Source of the DNA: Mucilaginibacter sp. L3T2-6
GTDB lineage: Bacteria; Bacteroidota; Bacteroidia; Sphingobacteriales; Sphingobacteriaceae
Assembly: GCF_030519355.1 (NCBI RefSeq)
Contig: NZ_JAUMKC010000020.1
Coordinates: 45,866 to 109,865 of the forward strand
Reading direction: 5' to 3'
Length of the DNA: 64,000 nucleotides
The notes under the pieces were generated by a model, which worked only from the letters and a program-made list of their open reading frames with translations, made no database searches and had not been told where the DNA came from. Of the stretch, positions 27,655 to 35,697 are shown piece after piece (the first letter of the stretch is position 1; each line of letters opens with the position of its first letter). Made by a program: the position numbers and the translations under genes.

Positions 27655-28467
27655 ATGAAAAAGACAGTGTTTATAACAGGAGCTTCATCCGGTTTTGGAA
27701 GAGAAACTGTTAAATTATTTCATCAAAAAGGCTGGAATGTGATCGCCACTATGCGGTCGCCTGAGAACGAAACGGAATTGTTTGAATTGAACGACGTTCT
27801 GGTCGGCCGGTTGGATGTAACAGACAAAGATAGCATAAAAAGTGCCGTAGAGCAGGGCATGGCAAAGTTCGGCCGTATAGATGTACTGGTGAACAACGCG
27901 GGGTACGGGGCATTAGGTGCGATGGAAGCAGCCACCGAAGAGCAGGTGAAACAGCAATTTGATGTTAATTTCTTTGGGCTGATAGCTGTTACCAAAGCCG
28001 TATTGCCGGTAATGCGGCAGCAAAAATCGGGCGTCATCATCAATGTTTCGTCTGTAGGCGGCAGGGTTACATTTCCATTTGCTTCGCTGTACCATGCGTC
28101 CAAATTTGCCGTTGAAGGACTGACAGAGTCTATGCAATATGAACTCAATCCGCTGGGTATACGCATGAAGATAGTTGAACCCGGCGGGTATAAAACGGAA
28201 TTTTCGGGTCGCTCGATGACACTTATCGGCGCCGACGGGCCTGAAGTTTACAAAGAAGTTTTTAACAAATTTATTGCCATGCTGGAACATTGGCCTATGT
28301 CGGAAAATATTGGCGAAGTAGCCGACGTTATTTACGGAGCCGCTACTGATGGCACAGAGACCTTAAGATACCCGGTAGGCCCCGATGCCCTGCAACTGGT
28401 AGAAGCCCGACGACAGATGGACGACGTAGAATTTAAAAAAATGATGACTGCTCAAACAGCTCTGTGA
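27655..28467 (+). CDS. short-chain dehydrogenase/reductase (SDR)
   Basis: 270 residues from ATG 27655, chosen because M-K-K-T-V-F-I-T-G-A-S-S-G-F-G places the Rossmann glycine motif at the N-terminus. N-N-A-G-Y-G follows, and the catalytic S and Y-x-x-x-K occur in N-V-S-S-V-G-G and Y-H-A-S-K-F-A. It is a classical SDR; an Arg just after the first strand (T-M-R-S-P) hints at NADP(H). The substrate is unknown. A possible promoter (TATATTTG at 27523-27530) gives a leader of about 118 bases. A strong terminator follows, so the AraC gene downstream is separately transcribed. Confidence 0.9.
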   Translation: MKKTVFITGASSGFGRETVKLFHQKGWNVIATMRSPENETELFELNDVLVGRLDVTDKDSIKSAVEQGMAKFGRIDVLVNNAGYGALGAMEAATEEQVKQQFDVNFFGLIAVTKAVLPVMRQQKSGVIINVSSVGGRVTFPFASLYHASKFAVEGLTESMQYELNPLGIRMKIVEPGGYKTEFSGRSMTLIGADGPEVYKEVFNKFIAMLEHWPMSENIGEVADVIYGAATDGTETLRYPVGPDALQLVEARRQMDDVEFKKMMTAQTAL

Positions 28468-28472
28468 TAATA

Positions 28473-28512
28473 GGACTCTGCCTGGAATTTCAGGCAGAGT
28501 CCTGTTATTTTG
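28473..28512 (+). terminator. strong terminator between the SDR and AraC genes
   Basis: A perfect 12-base stem (GGACTCTGCCTG at 28473-28484 with CAGGCAGAGTCC at 28491-28502), 6-base loop, then TGTTATTTTG. It lies 5 bases after the SDR stop and 24 bases before the AraC start. Confidence 0.85.
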
Positions 28513-28535
28513 TTAATTTTATATCCACTGAAAAT

Positions 28536-29438
28536 ATGCCTGAAAAATATATCGATTTACAGACTATTGCCGATCTGCATAAACTGGTGCAATATGCACC
28601 GCCTAAACACCCGCTGGTGAGCTTAATCGACCATGAAGATTTCTACAGGAAGCGCCCCAAAGATGATGGCTTTTTCCGTTTTGGCTTTTATACCATATCA
28701 TGCAAGAAATTTGATGGGTTGTTAAAATATGGAAAAGCATATTATGATTTTACCGAAGGTTCGCTCATGTTTACCGCGCCGGGTCAGGTTATCGCCCCCG
28801 GGCCGGAAGTTAAGGTAGAGGAGGGCTGGGCATTATTTTTTCATCCGGACCTTATCCATGGTACCAGCCTTGGCAAAAAGATATATCAATATTCTTTTTT
28901 TAACTACGAGACTAATGAAGCGCTCCATATTTCGGAAGAAGAAAAACAGACTATTAAAGACTGTGTAGCAAAGATTGAAAAAGAGTACTCGCAAAATATC
29001 GACAAGCACACTCAGGGCCTTATTGTAAGTAATATAGAACTTTTGCTAAACTATTGCAATCGTTTTTACGACCGGCAATTTTATACAAGAGCAAAGGTAA
29101 ATTCGGACGTCGTGCAGCAGTTCGAGATACTGTTAAAGGATTATTTTTCGCAGAGTACCCTGATAGAAGCAGGCCTCCCGAACGTTAAATATTTCGCATC
29201 CCGGCTCAGTTTGTCTCCTAATTATCTATCTGACCTTTTGAATAAATTTACCGGAAAAACCACGCAGGAGCATATTCATTTGGAAATGGTTGATAAAGCA
29301 AAGTCCTTGTTATGGAGCACCGGCTATTCTATCAGCGAGATTGCCTATGGACTTGGATTTGAGCACCCTTCGCATTTTACCAAAATATTCAAGACAAAGA
29401 CAGGAAAGTCACCCAGTGAATACCGGCATTTGAACTGA
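28536..29438 (+). CDS. AraC-family transcriptional regulator
   Basis: 300 residues from ATG 28536. The N-terminal part is a cupin-like sensor (G-S-L-M-F-T-A-P-G-Q-V-I ... F-H-P-D-L-I-H-G). The C-terminal 100 residues form the AraC DNA-binding domain: F-A-S-R-L-S-L-S-P-N-Y-L-S-D-L-L, then S-I-S-E-I-A-Y-G-L-G-F-E-H-P-S-H-F-T-K-I-F-K and G-K-S-P-S-E-Y-R. It follows the SDR gene on the same strand and may regulate it, since SDR-AraC neighbours are common in Bacteroidota. Confidence 0.9.
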   Translation: MPEKYIDLQTIADLHKLVQYAPPKHPLVSLIDHEDFYRKRPKDDGFFRFGFYTISCKKFDGLLKYGKAYYDFTEGSLMFTAPGQVIAPGPEVKVEEGWALFFHPDLIHGTSLGKKIYQYSFFNYETNEALHISEEEKQTIKDCVAKIEKEYSQNIDKHTQGLIVSNIELLLNYCNRFYDRQFYTRAKVNSDVVQQFEILLKDYFSQSTLIEAGLPNVKYFASRLSLSPNYLSDLLNKFTGKTTQEHIHLEMVDKAKSLLWSTGYSISEIAYGLGFEHPSHFTKIFKTKTGKSPSEYRHLN

Positions 29439-29660
29439 ACTCCTGAGCGGATCAGCAAGTTCAAAGTAATCCAAAAGCCCTTCGGGCAGAATCAGACGGC
29501 CAAGAGTTTCGCAGGCAGTTGACAAGCGTTGGCGTATTTGTATTTCCTGTAAAGCAAATAATTTTTATCCTTTCCCACAATTATTCTGCTTGACCCTTTG
29601 GTTGCCTGCAAAATTTGCAAACATTTGCACGCACTTTGAAAAGACAGGAAATTTAGGGGC

Positions 29661-29692
29661 AACAAAAAACCCCTTAGATTATCTCTAAGAGG
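29661..29692 (-). terminator. intrinsic terminator after tRNA-Val
   Basis: On the minus strand TCTAAGGGG (29670-29678) pairs with the CCTCTTAGA arm (29684-29692) across a 5-base loop, then TTTTTTGTT. It lies 11 bases beyond the tRNA 3' end. Confidence 0.8.
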
Positions 29693-29703
29693 TCTTTGTT
29701 TTG

Positions 29704-29778
29704 TGGGAGCTACTGGGTTCGAACCAGTGACCCTCTGCTTGTAAGGCAGATGCTCTGAACCAGCTGAGCTAAGCTCCC
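29704..29778 (-). tRNA. tRNA-Val (TAC)
   Basis: Reading leftward from 29778, a complete cloverleaf has the acceptor GGGAGCT pairing with the 3' AGCTCCC, discriminator A at 29704, anticodon loop CTTACAA with anticodon TAC, and the T loop TTCGAAC. The terminal CCA is not encoded. It has its own near-consensus promoter and terminator, so it is a single-tRNA unit. The 265 bases between the AraC gene and this unit contain only short, non-nested inverted repeats and no supported gene. Confidence 0.96.
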
Positions 29779-29793
29779 TTTGTTTTGGGACTG

Positions 29794-29828
29794 CAAATAT
29801 AGACGCTCAAAGTTATTCTTCAAAAAAA
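29794..29828 (-). promoter_or_regulatory. promoter of tRNA-Val
   Basis: On the minus strand TTTTTTTG, exactly 19 bases, then TATATTTG: an ideal Bacteroidota sigma-ABfr promoter. The following CAGTCCCAA matches the tRNA-fMet promoter exactly. The predicted start lies about 8-10 bases before the tRNA. Confidence 0.82.
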
Positions 29829-29952
29829 TATTTCACTTTTTTTTAATGTGGATTTTTGAAGGCTTGTAAGTGGGTTATTAACAATTGTTTACCGTTACAG
29901 AAAAATTGAAAAAAGTTTTTTGAAGCAATGAAAAGGCGAAAAAAGGCGGGTT

Positions 29953-30264
29953 TTACATAGCTACTTCCCGTTCGCCGCGCGGATCGTCGGGTAAAATTTC
30001 CATTTCGGGTGCATTAATGTAGTCGGCGTACCATTGTATAGCGCTAACAACGTCAAGGGCATCTTCGGCCGCAATGTTGATCGTTTCAAATGCGTACAGC
30101 TTCCCCTGTGCGTAACCATATAACTGAATTTCGTTGCTGTCGGGATTGAAGGATTCTTTATTGAGGCAAAATACCCTGATCTTCAAACGGGTATCGCGTG
30201 AGTGGATAACATCCCTGCACGGATTTTTTGGGTCGGTGGCGAGCAGATAAACATTGTAATCCAT
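29953..30264 (-). CDS. conserved-looking small cytoplasmic protein, unknown function
   Basis: 103 residues, no signal peptide or membrane helix. It is acidic and beta-rich at the N-terminus (M-D-Y-N-V-Y-L-L-A-T-D), then I-R-V-F-C-L-N and a helical stretch A-E-D-A-L-D-V-V-S-A-I-Q-W-Y-A-D-Y-I. The ending D-D-P-R-G-E-R-E-V is polar. I recognise no family. It stands alone next to tRNA-Val. Coding is supported by normal composition and by the lack of any competing frame. Confidence 0.65.
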   Translation of the reverse strand: MDYNVYLLATDPKNPCRDVIHSRDTRLKIRVFCLNKESFNPDSNEIQLYGYAQGKLYAFETINIAAEDALDVVSAIQWYADYINAPEMEILPDDPRGEREVAM

Positions 30265-30474
30265 GTAAGTATAACAACAATAAGAGGTTATAGTTTACAG
30301 GTTGTAGTTTTTACCGTTATATGTTGATAAATTCTTTATTGTTAATTATCTAAACTTATGCCTGGAATGAGAAAAAATATTCCGGCGTGGCGGGTAATGA
30401 ATTCCCCAATTCTATTGCTTTTTACGAAAATCAAAATCTTTTTGAACTTATAAAGCAAATAAATAAACTGGCAC

Positions 30475-30568
30475 TACTTTTGAACATATTTAAATGCCCT
30501 TCCAAAAGGGTTGTTTTTCATAGGTAGATGTAGGGCCGTAAAACTGCGAGAGTTTTTCGGCCTTTTTT
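30475..30568 (+). ncRNA. candidate small RNA with own promoter and terminator
   Basis: TACTTTTG at 30475-30482 fits a -7 box. About 15 bases later a short hairpin (CCCTT-CCAA-AAGGG, 30497-30510) begins. Then comes a single-stranded stretch, and a strong hairpin: GGCCG-T-AAAACT (30534-30545), GCGAG loop, AGTTTT-T-CGGCC (30551-30562), followed by TTTTTT. No open reading frame fits inside, and no gene on this strand lies upstream for 1 kb, so the terminator needs another client. The transcript would be about 80 bases. The -33 element is poor. It does not match an RNA family I can name. Confidence 0.45.
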
Positions 30569-30631
30569 ATTTTCCAATGTTAGTACTGCCTTCCGCAAAA
30601 AATAATTCGGAGCCGGACAATAAACTAAACG

Positions 30632-31102
30632 TTATTTTTTCAAAGCTTCCCTGCCAAAACGGATCAGTTCGCTGGCATTAATAAAACCAACAGTTCCTAA
30701 AACAGGTTTGCCTTTCGGGTCAAAAATTATCAATGTAGGGTAGGCGCGCAATTGCCATTTTTGTGCGAGCTCGGGCCCGCGTCCTTTTTCCATATCGATG
30801 GCCACATTCACAAAATTTGCGTTATAAAATGCCGCAGCTTTAGTATCCGTAAAAGTTCTGGCTTTGAGCATTTTGCAGGGGCCGCACCAGGTGGCGTATG
30901 CATCTACGAAAATATATTTGTTTTGTTTAGCAGCTTGTTTAAGGGCTTCGTCCCACGAGTCTTCTATAAAAACAATGCCGGTTGCCGCTTTCTCAGTCAC
31001 CGAAACGGAATGATAGTGTTTAGGACTGATGAATGCCAGCGTGGCCGTTAATAAAATCAGATTGGCATATTTATACATGCCGGAGTTGAAAATTCTTTTC
31101 AT
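30632..31102 (-). CDS. secreted thioredoxin-fold protein
   Basis: 156 residues with an N-terminal hydrophobic signal or anchor (residues 10-26). A thioredoxin domain follows with W-C-G-P-C at residues 72-76 and the cis-Pro region R-A-Y-P-T-L-I-I-F-D. The F-V-D-A-Y-A-T-W-C-G-P-C-K-M-L context is of the thioredoxin_7/DsbD-C-terminal-like type. It probably works in periplasmic disulfide exchange, thiol reduction or cytochrome maturation. It is not adjacent to a DsbD or cytochrome gene; the heme lipoprotein lies 6 kb away. Confidence 0.88.
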   Translation of the reverse strand: MKRIFNSGMYKYANLILLTATLAFISPKHYHSVSVTEKAATGIVFIEDSWDEALKQAAKQNKYIFVDAYATWCGPCKMLKARTFTDTKAAAFYNANFVNVAIDMEKGRGPELAQKWQLRAYPTLIIFDPKGKPVLGTVGFINASELIRFGREALKK

Positions 31103-31181
31103 AATTAATCAGGGTGTAAAAATAACGCCTGCACATTGAAATTAGTACAAGCGTTATTTTTAATGTTATGCAACTGGGTTT

Positions 31182-32810
31182 TTATTCATGATGGGGCGGG
31201 CGTTGCCTCTGCTGTTGCTGTTGTCGCTGTTGAGCTTGCTGGGCACGTTGTTGCGCCTGTTGTTGGGCTCTTTGCTGCGCTTGCTGAGCACGTTGTTGCG
31301 CTCTTTGCTGTGCTTGTTGTTCACGTTGTTGCGCCTGTTGTTGAGCTCTTTGCTGTGCTTGCTGAGCACGTTGTTGCGCTTGTTGTTGTGCTCTTTGCTG
31401 CGCTTGTTGTTGTGCTCTTTGCTGCGCTTGCTGAGCACGTTGCTGCGCCTGTTGTTGGGCTCTTTGCTGTGCTTGCTGAGCACGTTGTTGTGCCTGTTGT
31501 TGTGCCCTTTGCCGAGCTTGCTGTTCGTGCTGCTGGGCTTGCTGTTCACGCTGTTTCGCCTGCTGTTGCGTCCTTTGCCGTACTTGTTGTTCGCGTTCTA
31601 ACGTTTGTTGTTGAGCCTTTTGCGCGGCTTGTTGCTGATTTTTCTGCTGTTCCTGCTGGCGACGCTGTTCTGCCTGCTGCTGGCGTTGCTGTGCTGGTTG
31701 AACTGCTGGCCGGCCCTGTTGGCGTCTTTGTTCAATCTGCTGTTGGCGCTGCTGTGCTTGTTGCTGACTTTTTTGTTGCTCTTGCTGACGCCTTTGTTCT
31801 GCCTGCGGCTGGCTTCTTTGCACTGCCTCCTGCTGCCTTGGCTGTACCGGGTTTGGCCTGGCGGCTGGCTGTGCAGGACGGTTTGCTGCCGGGTTAATGT
31901 GCACAACTTTAGCGTCAGGTCTTGCGGCCCTGGCAGTTTGGGCCAGTCTTTGTGCATTAGCGCGGTTATAAGCCGGACCATGGCCACCGGTACGGGCGAT
32001 AGCCTGGGTAGGATGTTGTTGGCGGTAGGCATTAGCATCAATTACACGGGACGGACGTGCATTGGCTGTTTTGTTCACAGCCGGGCGATAAATATTTATA
32101 GTATTATTTCGCACCCTTGCAGTACCCGGTCTGCTGTCATTATTTATCCTGTAAACGGGTACATTTCTACGGGTGGCGCGCTGGATGTCTTCGCGACGCG
32201 GCCCGGCAATGTAAGTGCGGTTATTATTAACGTAGGTGTTGTTGATAATGGTGGTATTACGAATAATGGTAACCGACCTGCTCCGCGGAACATAATAATT
32301 GTAAATAACGGGGCTGTTAATATAAGCCTGCGGAGCGCACACCCAGTAATTATCAGGCACACGATAGCTGTTGCCTATTGAAATACTTATACTTATGCCG
32401 GGGAGTAACGGAGCCCATCCGTAATATCCGCCGCCATGTCTCCAGCTAACCCAGGCAGGAGCCCACTCATGGCCCGGAACCCATTCCCAGCCATAATAGT
32501 TATCATAACGCCAGCGGCCGTAGTGGAAGGTTGCCCATCCCCATGGATAATCCGATACCCAGGTATTGCCGTAATCCGTATAAACCCAGTGTCCCCGGGT
32601 AGCATAAGGCCTGAAGCCGTCCTCAGCGTCAGGTATCCATACGTTGCCATATTGCGGGTCGCTAACCCAGGTGCCGTAAGGGTCAAGGTCGTCATAAAAC
32701 TGCTGGTCCGAAATGTAATCCTCCTCCTGTGCCTTGGTATATTGGGGCGCCGCAAACATCAGCGACAAGGCTAACAAGCCCGCTCCCCATATTTTATTTA
32801 GTCCTTTCAT
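31182..32810 (-). CDS. DUF6600-like secreted protein with a long Gln/Arg/Ala repeat tail
   Basis: 542 residues from ATG 32810 (the frame stays open for 23 more codons, but the signal peptide begins here). After the signal peptide, residues about 25-170 are rich in Trp, Tyr and Gly with repeated W-V-x-D, G-x-W-V and Y-G-W-x-P words (Y-G-T-W-V-S-D, W-V-P-G-H-E-W-A-P-A-W-V-S-W), as in DUF6600 proteins. A basic middle part follows. From about residue 360 to the end the protein is almost only Gln, Arg and Ala, built of Q-Q-R-A-Q-Q-A-type units. It may bind cell wall or polyanions; this is a guess from composition. Confidence 0.78.
   Translation of the reverse strand: MKGLNKIWGAGLLALSLMFAAPQYTKAQEEDYISDQQFYDDLDPYGTWVSDPQYGNVWIPDAEDGFRPYATRGHWVYTDYGNTWVSDYPWGWATFHYGRWRYDNYYGWEWVPGHEWAPAWVSWRHGGGYYGWAPLLPGISISISIGNSYRVPDNYWVCAPQAYINSPVIYNYYVPRSRSVTIIRNTTIINNTYVNNNRTYIAGPRREDIQRATRRNVPVYRINNDSRPGTARVRNNTINIYRPAVNKTANARPSRVIDANAYRQQHPTQAIARTGGHGPAYNRANAQRLAQTARAARPDAKVVHINPAANRPAQPAARPNPVQPRQQEAVQRSQPQAEQRRQQEQQKSQQQAQQRQQQIEQRRQQGRPAVQPAQQRQQQAEQRRQQEQQKNQQQAAQKAQQQTLEREQQVRQRTQQQAKQREQQAQQHEQQARQRAQQQAQQRAQQAQQRAQQQAQQRAQQAQQRAQQQAQQRAQQQAQQRAQQAQQRAQQQAQQREQQAQQRAQQRAQQAQQRAQQQAQQRAQQAQQRQQQQQRQRPPHHE
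31200..31640. repeat. low-complexity tandem repeat array inside the DUF6600-like gene
   Basis: A mosaic of related units, many containing gctctttgctg followed by cgcttgctgagcacgttg, with periods that are multiples of three (24 bases and longer). It encodes the Gln/Arg/Ala tail. Because the period keeps frame, both strands stay open for hundreds of bases, which creates false long frames on the opposite strand. Confidence 0.8.
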
Positions 32811-33011
32811 GATTTTCTTTTTTCTCGATAGCGGATCGTGTTTTTTCAATAAATTGGCCGGGTTATAGCAATTACACATTCCGCAAAAAATTAATTAACT
32901 CAATCATCCAGCTCAATCTGATACCTTAGTATGACTGCCTCAGAGTCAAAAGGTAAAGTCTGTTATTGGTAACATTTTAATATTCTTTTCTACAACTACT
33001 TTTTAATTAAA

Positions 33012-33019
33012 TAGTTTTG
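33012..33019 (+). promoter_or_regulatory. promoter -7 element of the 2OG oxygenase gene
   Basis: TAGTTTTG matches TAnnTTTG, 23 bases before the ATG at 33043. A T-rich stretch near 32986-32989 could serve as a degenerate -33. Confidence 0.45.
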
Positions 33020-33042
33020 CAGAACATTTTAATGATGATTAC

Positions 33043-33999
33043 ATGGTTAATATTCCAAGGCTCGATTTAGATTCATATATAAGCGGAGACGTTGCCCGGC
33101 GCAGGCAATTTTCTGAAGATATAGGCAAGGCGTTTAATGATACAGGTTTTGTTACGATAACTAATCACGGGCTTGACAAGCAGTTGATTGATAAGCTTTA
33201 TGAAGACGTAAAAGCACTTTTTTCATTACCGGATGAAGTAAAGCAAAAGTATGAGATCCCCGGCCTGGCAGGACAACGTGGTTACACCGGTAAACAAAAG
33301 GAAACCGCCAAGGGCTTTACAGCCCCCGACCTTAAAGAGTTTTGGCAGATAGGCCAAACCATTACCGACGGCGATCCGATAAAAGAAGAATATCCGGATA
33401 ATATTATGGTGGATGAATTGCCATCATTTAACGAGACAACCCTGCGGGTTTACCGCAAACTGGAATGGATAGGCACTCATTTATTAAGAGCTATTGCGGT
33501 TTACCTGGACTTGCCTGAGAATTATTTTGATGATAAAGTGCATAACGGCAACTCTATATTGCGCACGCTGCATTATTTTCCGATAACTAACCCTGACGCG
33601 CTTCCGGAAGATGCAGTCCGCGCAGGAGCGCATGAAGATATCAACCTGATAACTTTATTGATAGGCGCCAGTGCAGACGGTCTGGAACTCCTTACCCGTG
33701 AAAATACCTGGTTCCCGGTTAAAGCTTATGGCGAGGATCTTGTGGTAAATGTGGGCGATATGCTGCAGCGCTTAACCAATAATAAGCTAAAATCGACGAC
33801 ACACCGCGTGGTGAATCCGCCGCGAGAGCTCATGGGAAATTCAAGATATTCAGTTCCGTTCTTTTTGCATCCGAAGGTTAATATGGATTTAACCTGCCTG
33901 CCACAATGTATTGACGAAAATCACCCAAAACAATACGAAGACATTACAGCAGGCGAATACCTTGATGAAAGATTAAGGGAAATAGGCCTGAAAAAATGA
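33043..33999 (+). CDS. isopenicillin-N-synthase-like Fe(II)/2-oxoglutarate oxygenase
   Basis: 318 residues with the DIOX_N region (I-P-R-L-D-L-D ... G-F-V-T-I-T-N-H-G) and the C-terminal 2OG-FeII domain. Metal ligands are His197 and Asp199 in A-G-A-H-E-D and His254 in S-T-T-H-R-V; Arg268-x-Ser270 in R-Y-S-V-P-F-F binds the 2-oxoglutarate carboxylate. It is cytoplasmic. Bacterial members of this group oxidise many small molecules and are often annotated only generically. No biosynthetic partners are adjacent. Confidence 0.9.
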   Translation: MVNIPRLDLDSYISGDVARRRQFSEDIGKAFNDTGFVTITNHGLDKQLIDKLYEDVKALFSLPDEVKQKYEIPGLAGQRGYTGKQKETAKGFTAPDLKEFWQIGQTITDGDPIKEEYPDNIMVDELPSFNETTLRVYRKLEWIGTHLLRAIAVYLDLPENYFDDKVHNGNSILRTLHYFPITNPDALPEDAVRAGAHEDINLITLLIGASADGLELLTRENTWFPVKAYGEDLVVNVGDMLQRLTNNKLKSTTHRVVNPPRELMGNSRYSVPFFLHPKVNMDLTCLPQCIDENHPKQYEDITAGEYLDERLREIGLKK

Positions 34000-34010
34000 G
34001 ACTTGGTGAA

Positions 34011-34112
34011 TAGAGATTAGTCGATTAGGGATTGTTTTACTAACTGGTATAAAACTATTTTCTAATCAACTAATCTCGGATTAACTAGTCAACTAATCTC
34101 TAATCCCCAATC
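34011..34112. repeat. intergenic inverted repeat with three copies of a 16-mer
   Basis: GAGATTAGTCGATTAG at 34013-34028 has two near-identical inverted copies at 34062-34077 (15/16) and 34085-34100 (14/16). More CTAATC words fill the space. The array fills almost the whole gap before cysS and ends at its promoter. It could switch between two stem-loops. It has no T-run. Confidence 0.6.
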
Positions 34113-34114
34113 AC

Positions 34115-34122
34115 TATATTTG
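34115..34122 (+). promoter_or_regulatory. promoter -7 element directly at the cysS start
   Basis: TATATTTG matches TAnnTTTG but ends only 4 bases before the ATG of cysS. If used, transcription would start at or within a few bases of the start codon, giving a leaderless mRNA. The -33 TTTG is missing from the repeat sequence upstream. Confidence 0.4.
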
Positions 34123-34126
34123 CTTC

Positions 34127-35590
34127 ATGGAACAAAATCTATTTGTTTACAATACTTTATCCCGTAAAAAAGAAAAATTCGAGCCGCTTAATCCGCCGCA
34201 TGTAGGCATGTACGTTTGCGGGCCTACTGTTTACAGCGATGCGCACATGGGGAATACCCGTACCTATATTTCTTTCGACCTGATCTTCCGTTATTTAAGC
34301 CATATTGGTTACAAAGTGCGTTATGTGCGTAATATTACCGACGCAGGCCATCTAGAAGGCGACGCGGGAGATGAGGGTGAGGATAAAATCGCTAAAAAAG
34401 CAAAGCTCGCACAATTGGAGCCAATGGAGATAGTACAAAAATATACCGTTGGTTTTCATGAAGTGATGCAGATATTCAATACGCTGCCGCCAAGTATCGA
34501 GCCAACTGCAACCGGGCACATCATTGAGCAAATCGAGATGGTGAAGGAGATATTGGCAAAAGGCTATGCTTATGAAGTTGACGGCTCGATATATTTCGAC
34601 GTTGAAAAATATAACCAAACTCAAGACTACACGATATTAACCGGGCGCAATCTGGATGACTTGTTGGTGAATACCCGTACCCTCGGCGGACAGGACGACA
34701 AACACGGCAAATTAGATTTTGCCCTTTGGATAAAAGCCAAGCCGGAGCACCTGATGAAATGGCCGTCGCCCTGGGGAATCGGCTTTCCCGGCTGGCACCT
34801 GGAGTGCTCGGCCATGAGCAGTAAATACCTGGGCCACCAATTTGATATACATGGCGGCGGGCTTGACCTGGCGCCGACGCACCATACTAATGAAATTGCC
34901 CAGAACGTTGCGGCGTGCGGTAAAAATCCGGCCAAATACTGGCTGCATACCAATATGCTGACTGTGAACGGGCAGAAAATGTCAAAATCGCTGGGAAACA
35001 GCTTTTTACCACACGAGTTGATTTCAGGTAATAATAAAATCCTCAGCAAGGGTTATAGCCCGATGACAGTACGCTTTTTTATGCTGCAGGCCCATTACCG
35101 CAGCACGCTGGATTTTGGCAATGAGGCCATGGAAGCATCAGAAAAAGGCTTTAAGCGCCTGATGAATGCTTTTAGTTTACTTGAAGGGCTAAAGCCATCG
35201 GGCAGCAATGAAATTGAAATACAGCCTTTGATCGACCGCTGCTACGCGGCCATGAATGATGACTTCAACAGCCCCGTGCTTATTGCTGAACTCTTTGAGG
35301 GAACACGCATCATTAATTCTGTTCATGATGGCAAGATGAAAATCAATGCTGAAAACCTGCAGTTATTAAAAACTATGATGAACACCTTTGTGCTGGATAT
35401 TTTAGGCTTGAAAAGTGAGCAGGCTGCAAATGATGATCTGCCTAAAATAATGGATATGATAATTGCGTTAAGGAACGAAGCGAAAGTAAATCATGATTAC
35501 GCTACATCAGATAAAATACGAAACGGTTTACAGCAAATAGGCTTCAAGTTAAACGACAGCAAGGAAGGAACTAACTGGAGTAAAATTTAA
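34127..35590 (+). CDS. cysS: cysteine-tRNA ligase
   Basis: 487 residues, full length. The zinc-binding Cys31 lies in V-C-G-P-T-V-Y. The HIGH-type signature is H-M-G-N at residues 40-43, and K-M-S-K-S near residue 284 is the second class I signature. The C-H-x-x-E-type zinc ligands appear in W-H-L-E-C-S-A-M and in the H-H-T-N-E region. It charges tRNA-Cys with cysteine. The start is fixed by homology to the short N-terminus of the family and is unusual in having no visible ribosome binding site. Confidence 0.97.
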   Translation: MEQNLFVYNTLSRKKEKFEPLNPPHVGMYVCGPTVYSDAHMGNTRTYISFDLIFRYLSHIGYKVRYVRNITDAGHLEGDAGDEGEDKIAKKAKLAQLEPMEIVQKYTVGFHEVMQIFNTLPPSIEPTATGHIIEQIEMVKEILAKGYAYEVDGSIYFDVEKYNQTQDYTILTGRNLDDLLVNTRTLGGQDDKHGKLDFALWIKAKPEHLMKWPSPWGIGFPGWHLECSAMSSKYLGHQFDIHGGGLDLAPTHHTNEIAQNVAACGKNPAKYWLHTNMLTVNGQKMSKSLGNSFLPHELISGNNKILSKGYSPMTVRFFMLQAHYRSTLDFGNEAMEASEKGFKRLMNAFSLLEGLKPSGSNEIEIQPLIDRCYAAMNDDFNSPVLIAELFEGTRIINSVHDGKMKINAENLQLLKTMMNTFVLDILGLKSEQAANDDLPKIMDMIIALRNEAKVNHDYATSDKIRNGLQQIGFKLNDSKEGTNWSKI

Positions 35591-35697
35591 TTAAACAATT
35601 CGCGTTAAAAGTTCTTTATATGGGGAATTAACTAAATTGTCATTCTTAATTACTATATCCCCCGATAAATTATTATTAATTTGCCCGGCATTATCCA

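Noticed and set aside
29455..29660. Possible long palindrome between the AraC and tRNA-Val genes
   Set aside because: The complementary words (GCAGGCA/TGCCTGC, TTTCCTGT/ACAGGAAA, CAGAAT/ATTCTG) are in crossing, not nested, order, so no single stem forms.
31136..32381. Very long open frames on the plus strand opposite the DUF6600-like gene
   Set aside because: They are by-products of the in-frame repeat, consist of Leu/Val/Ala monotony, and lack a credible start or domain.
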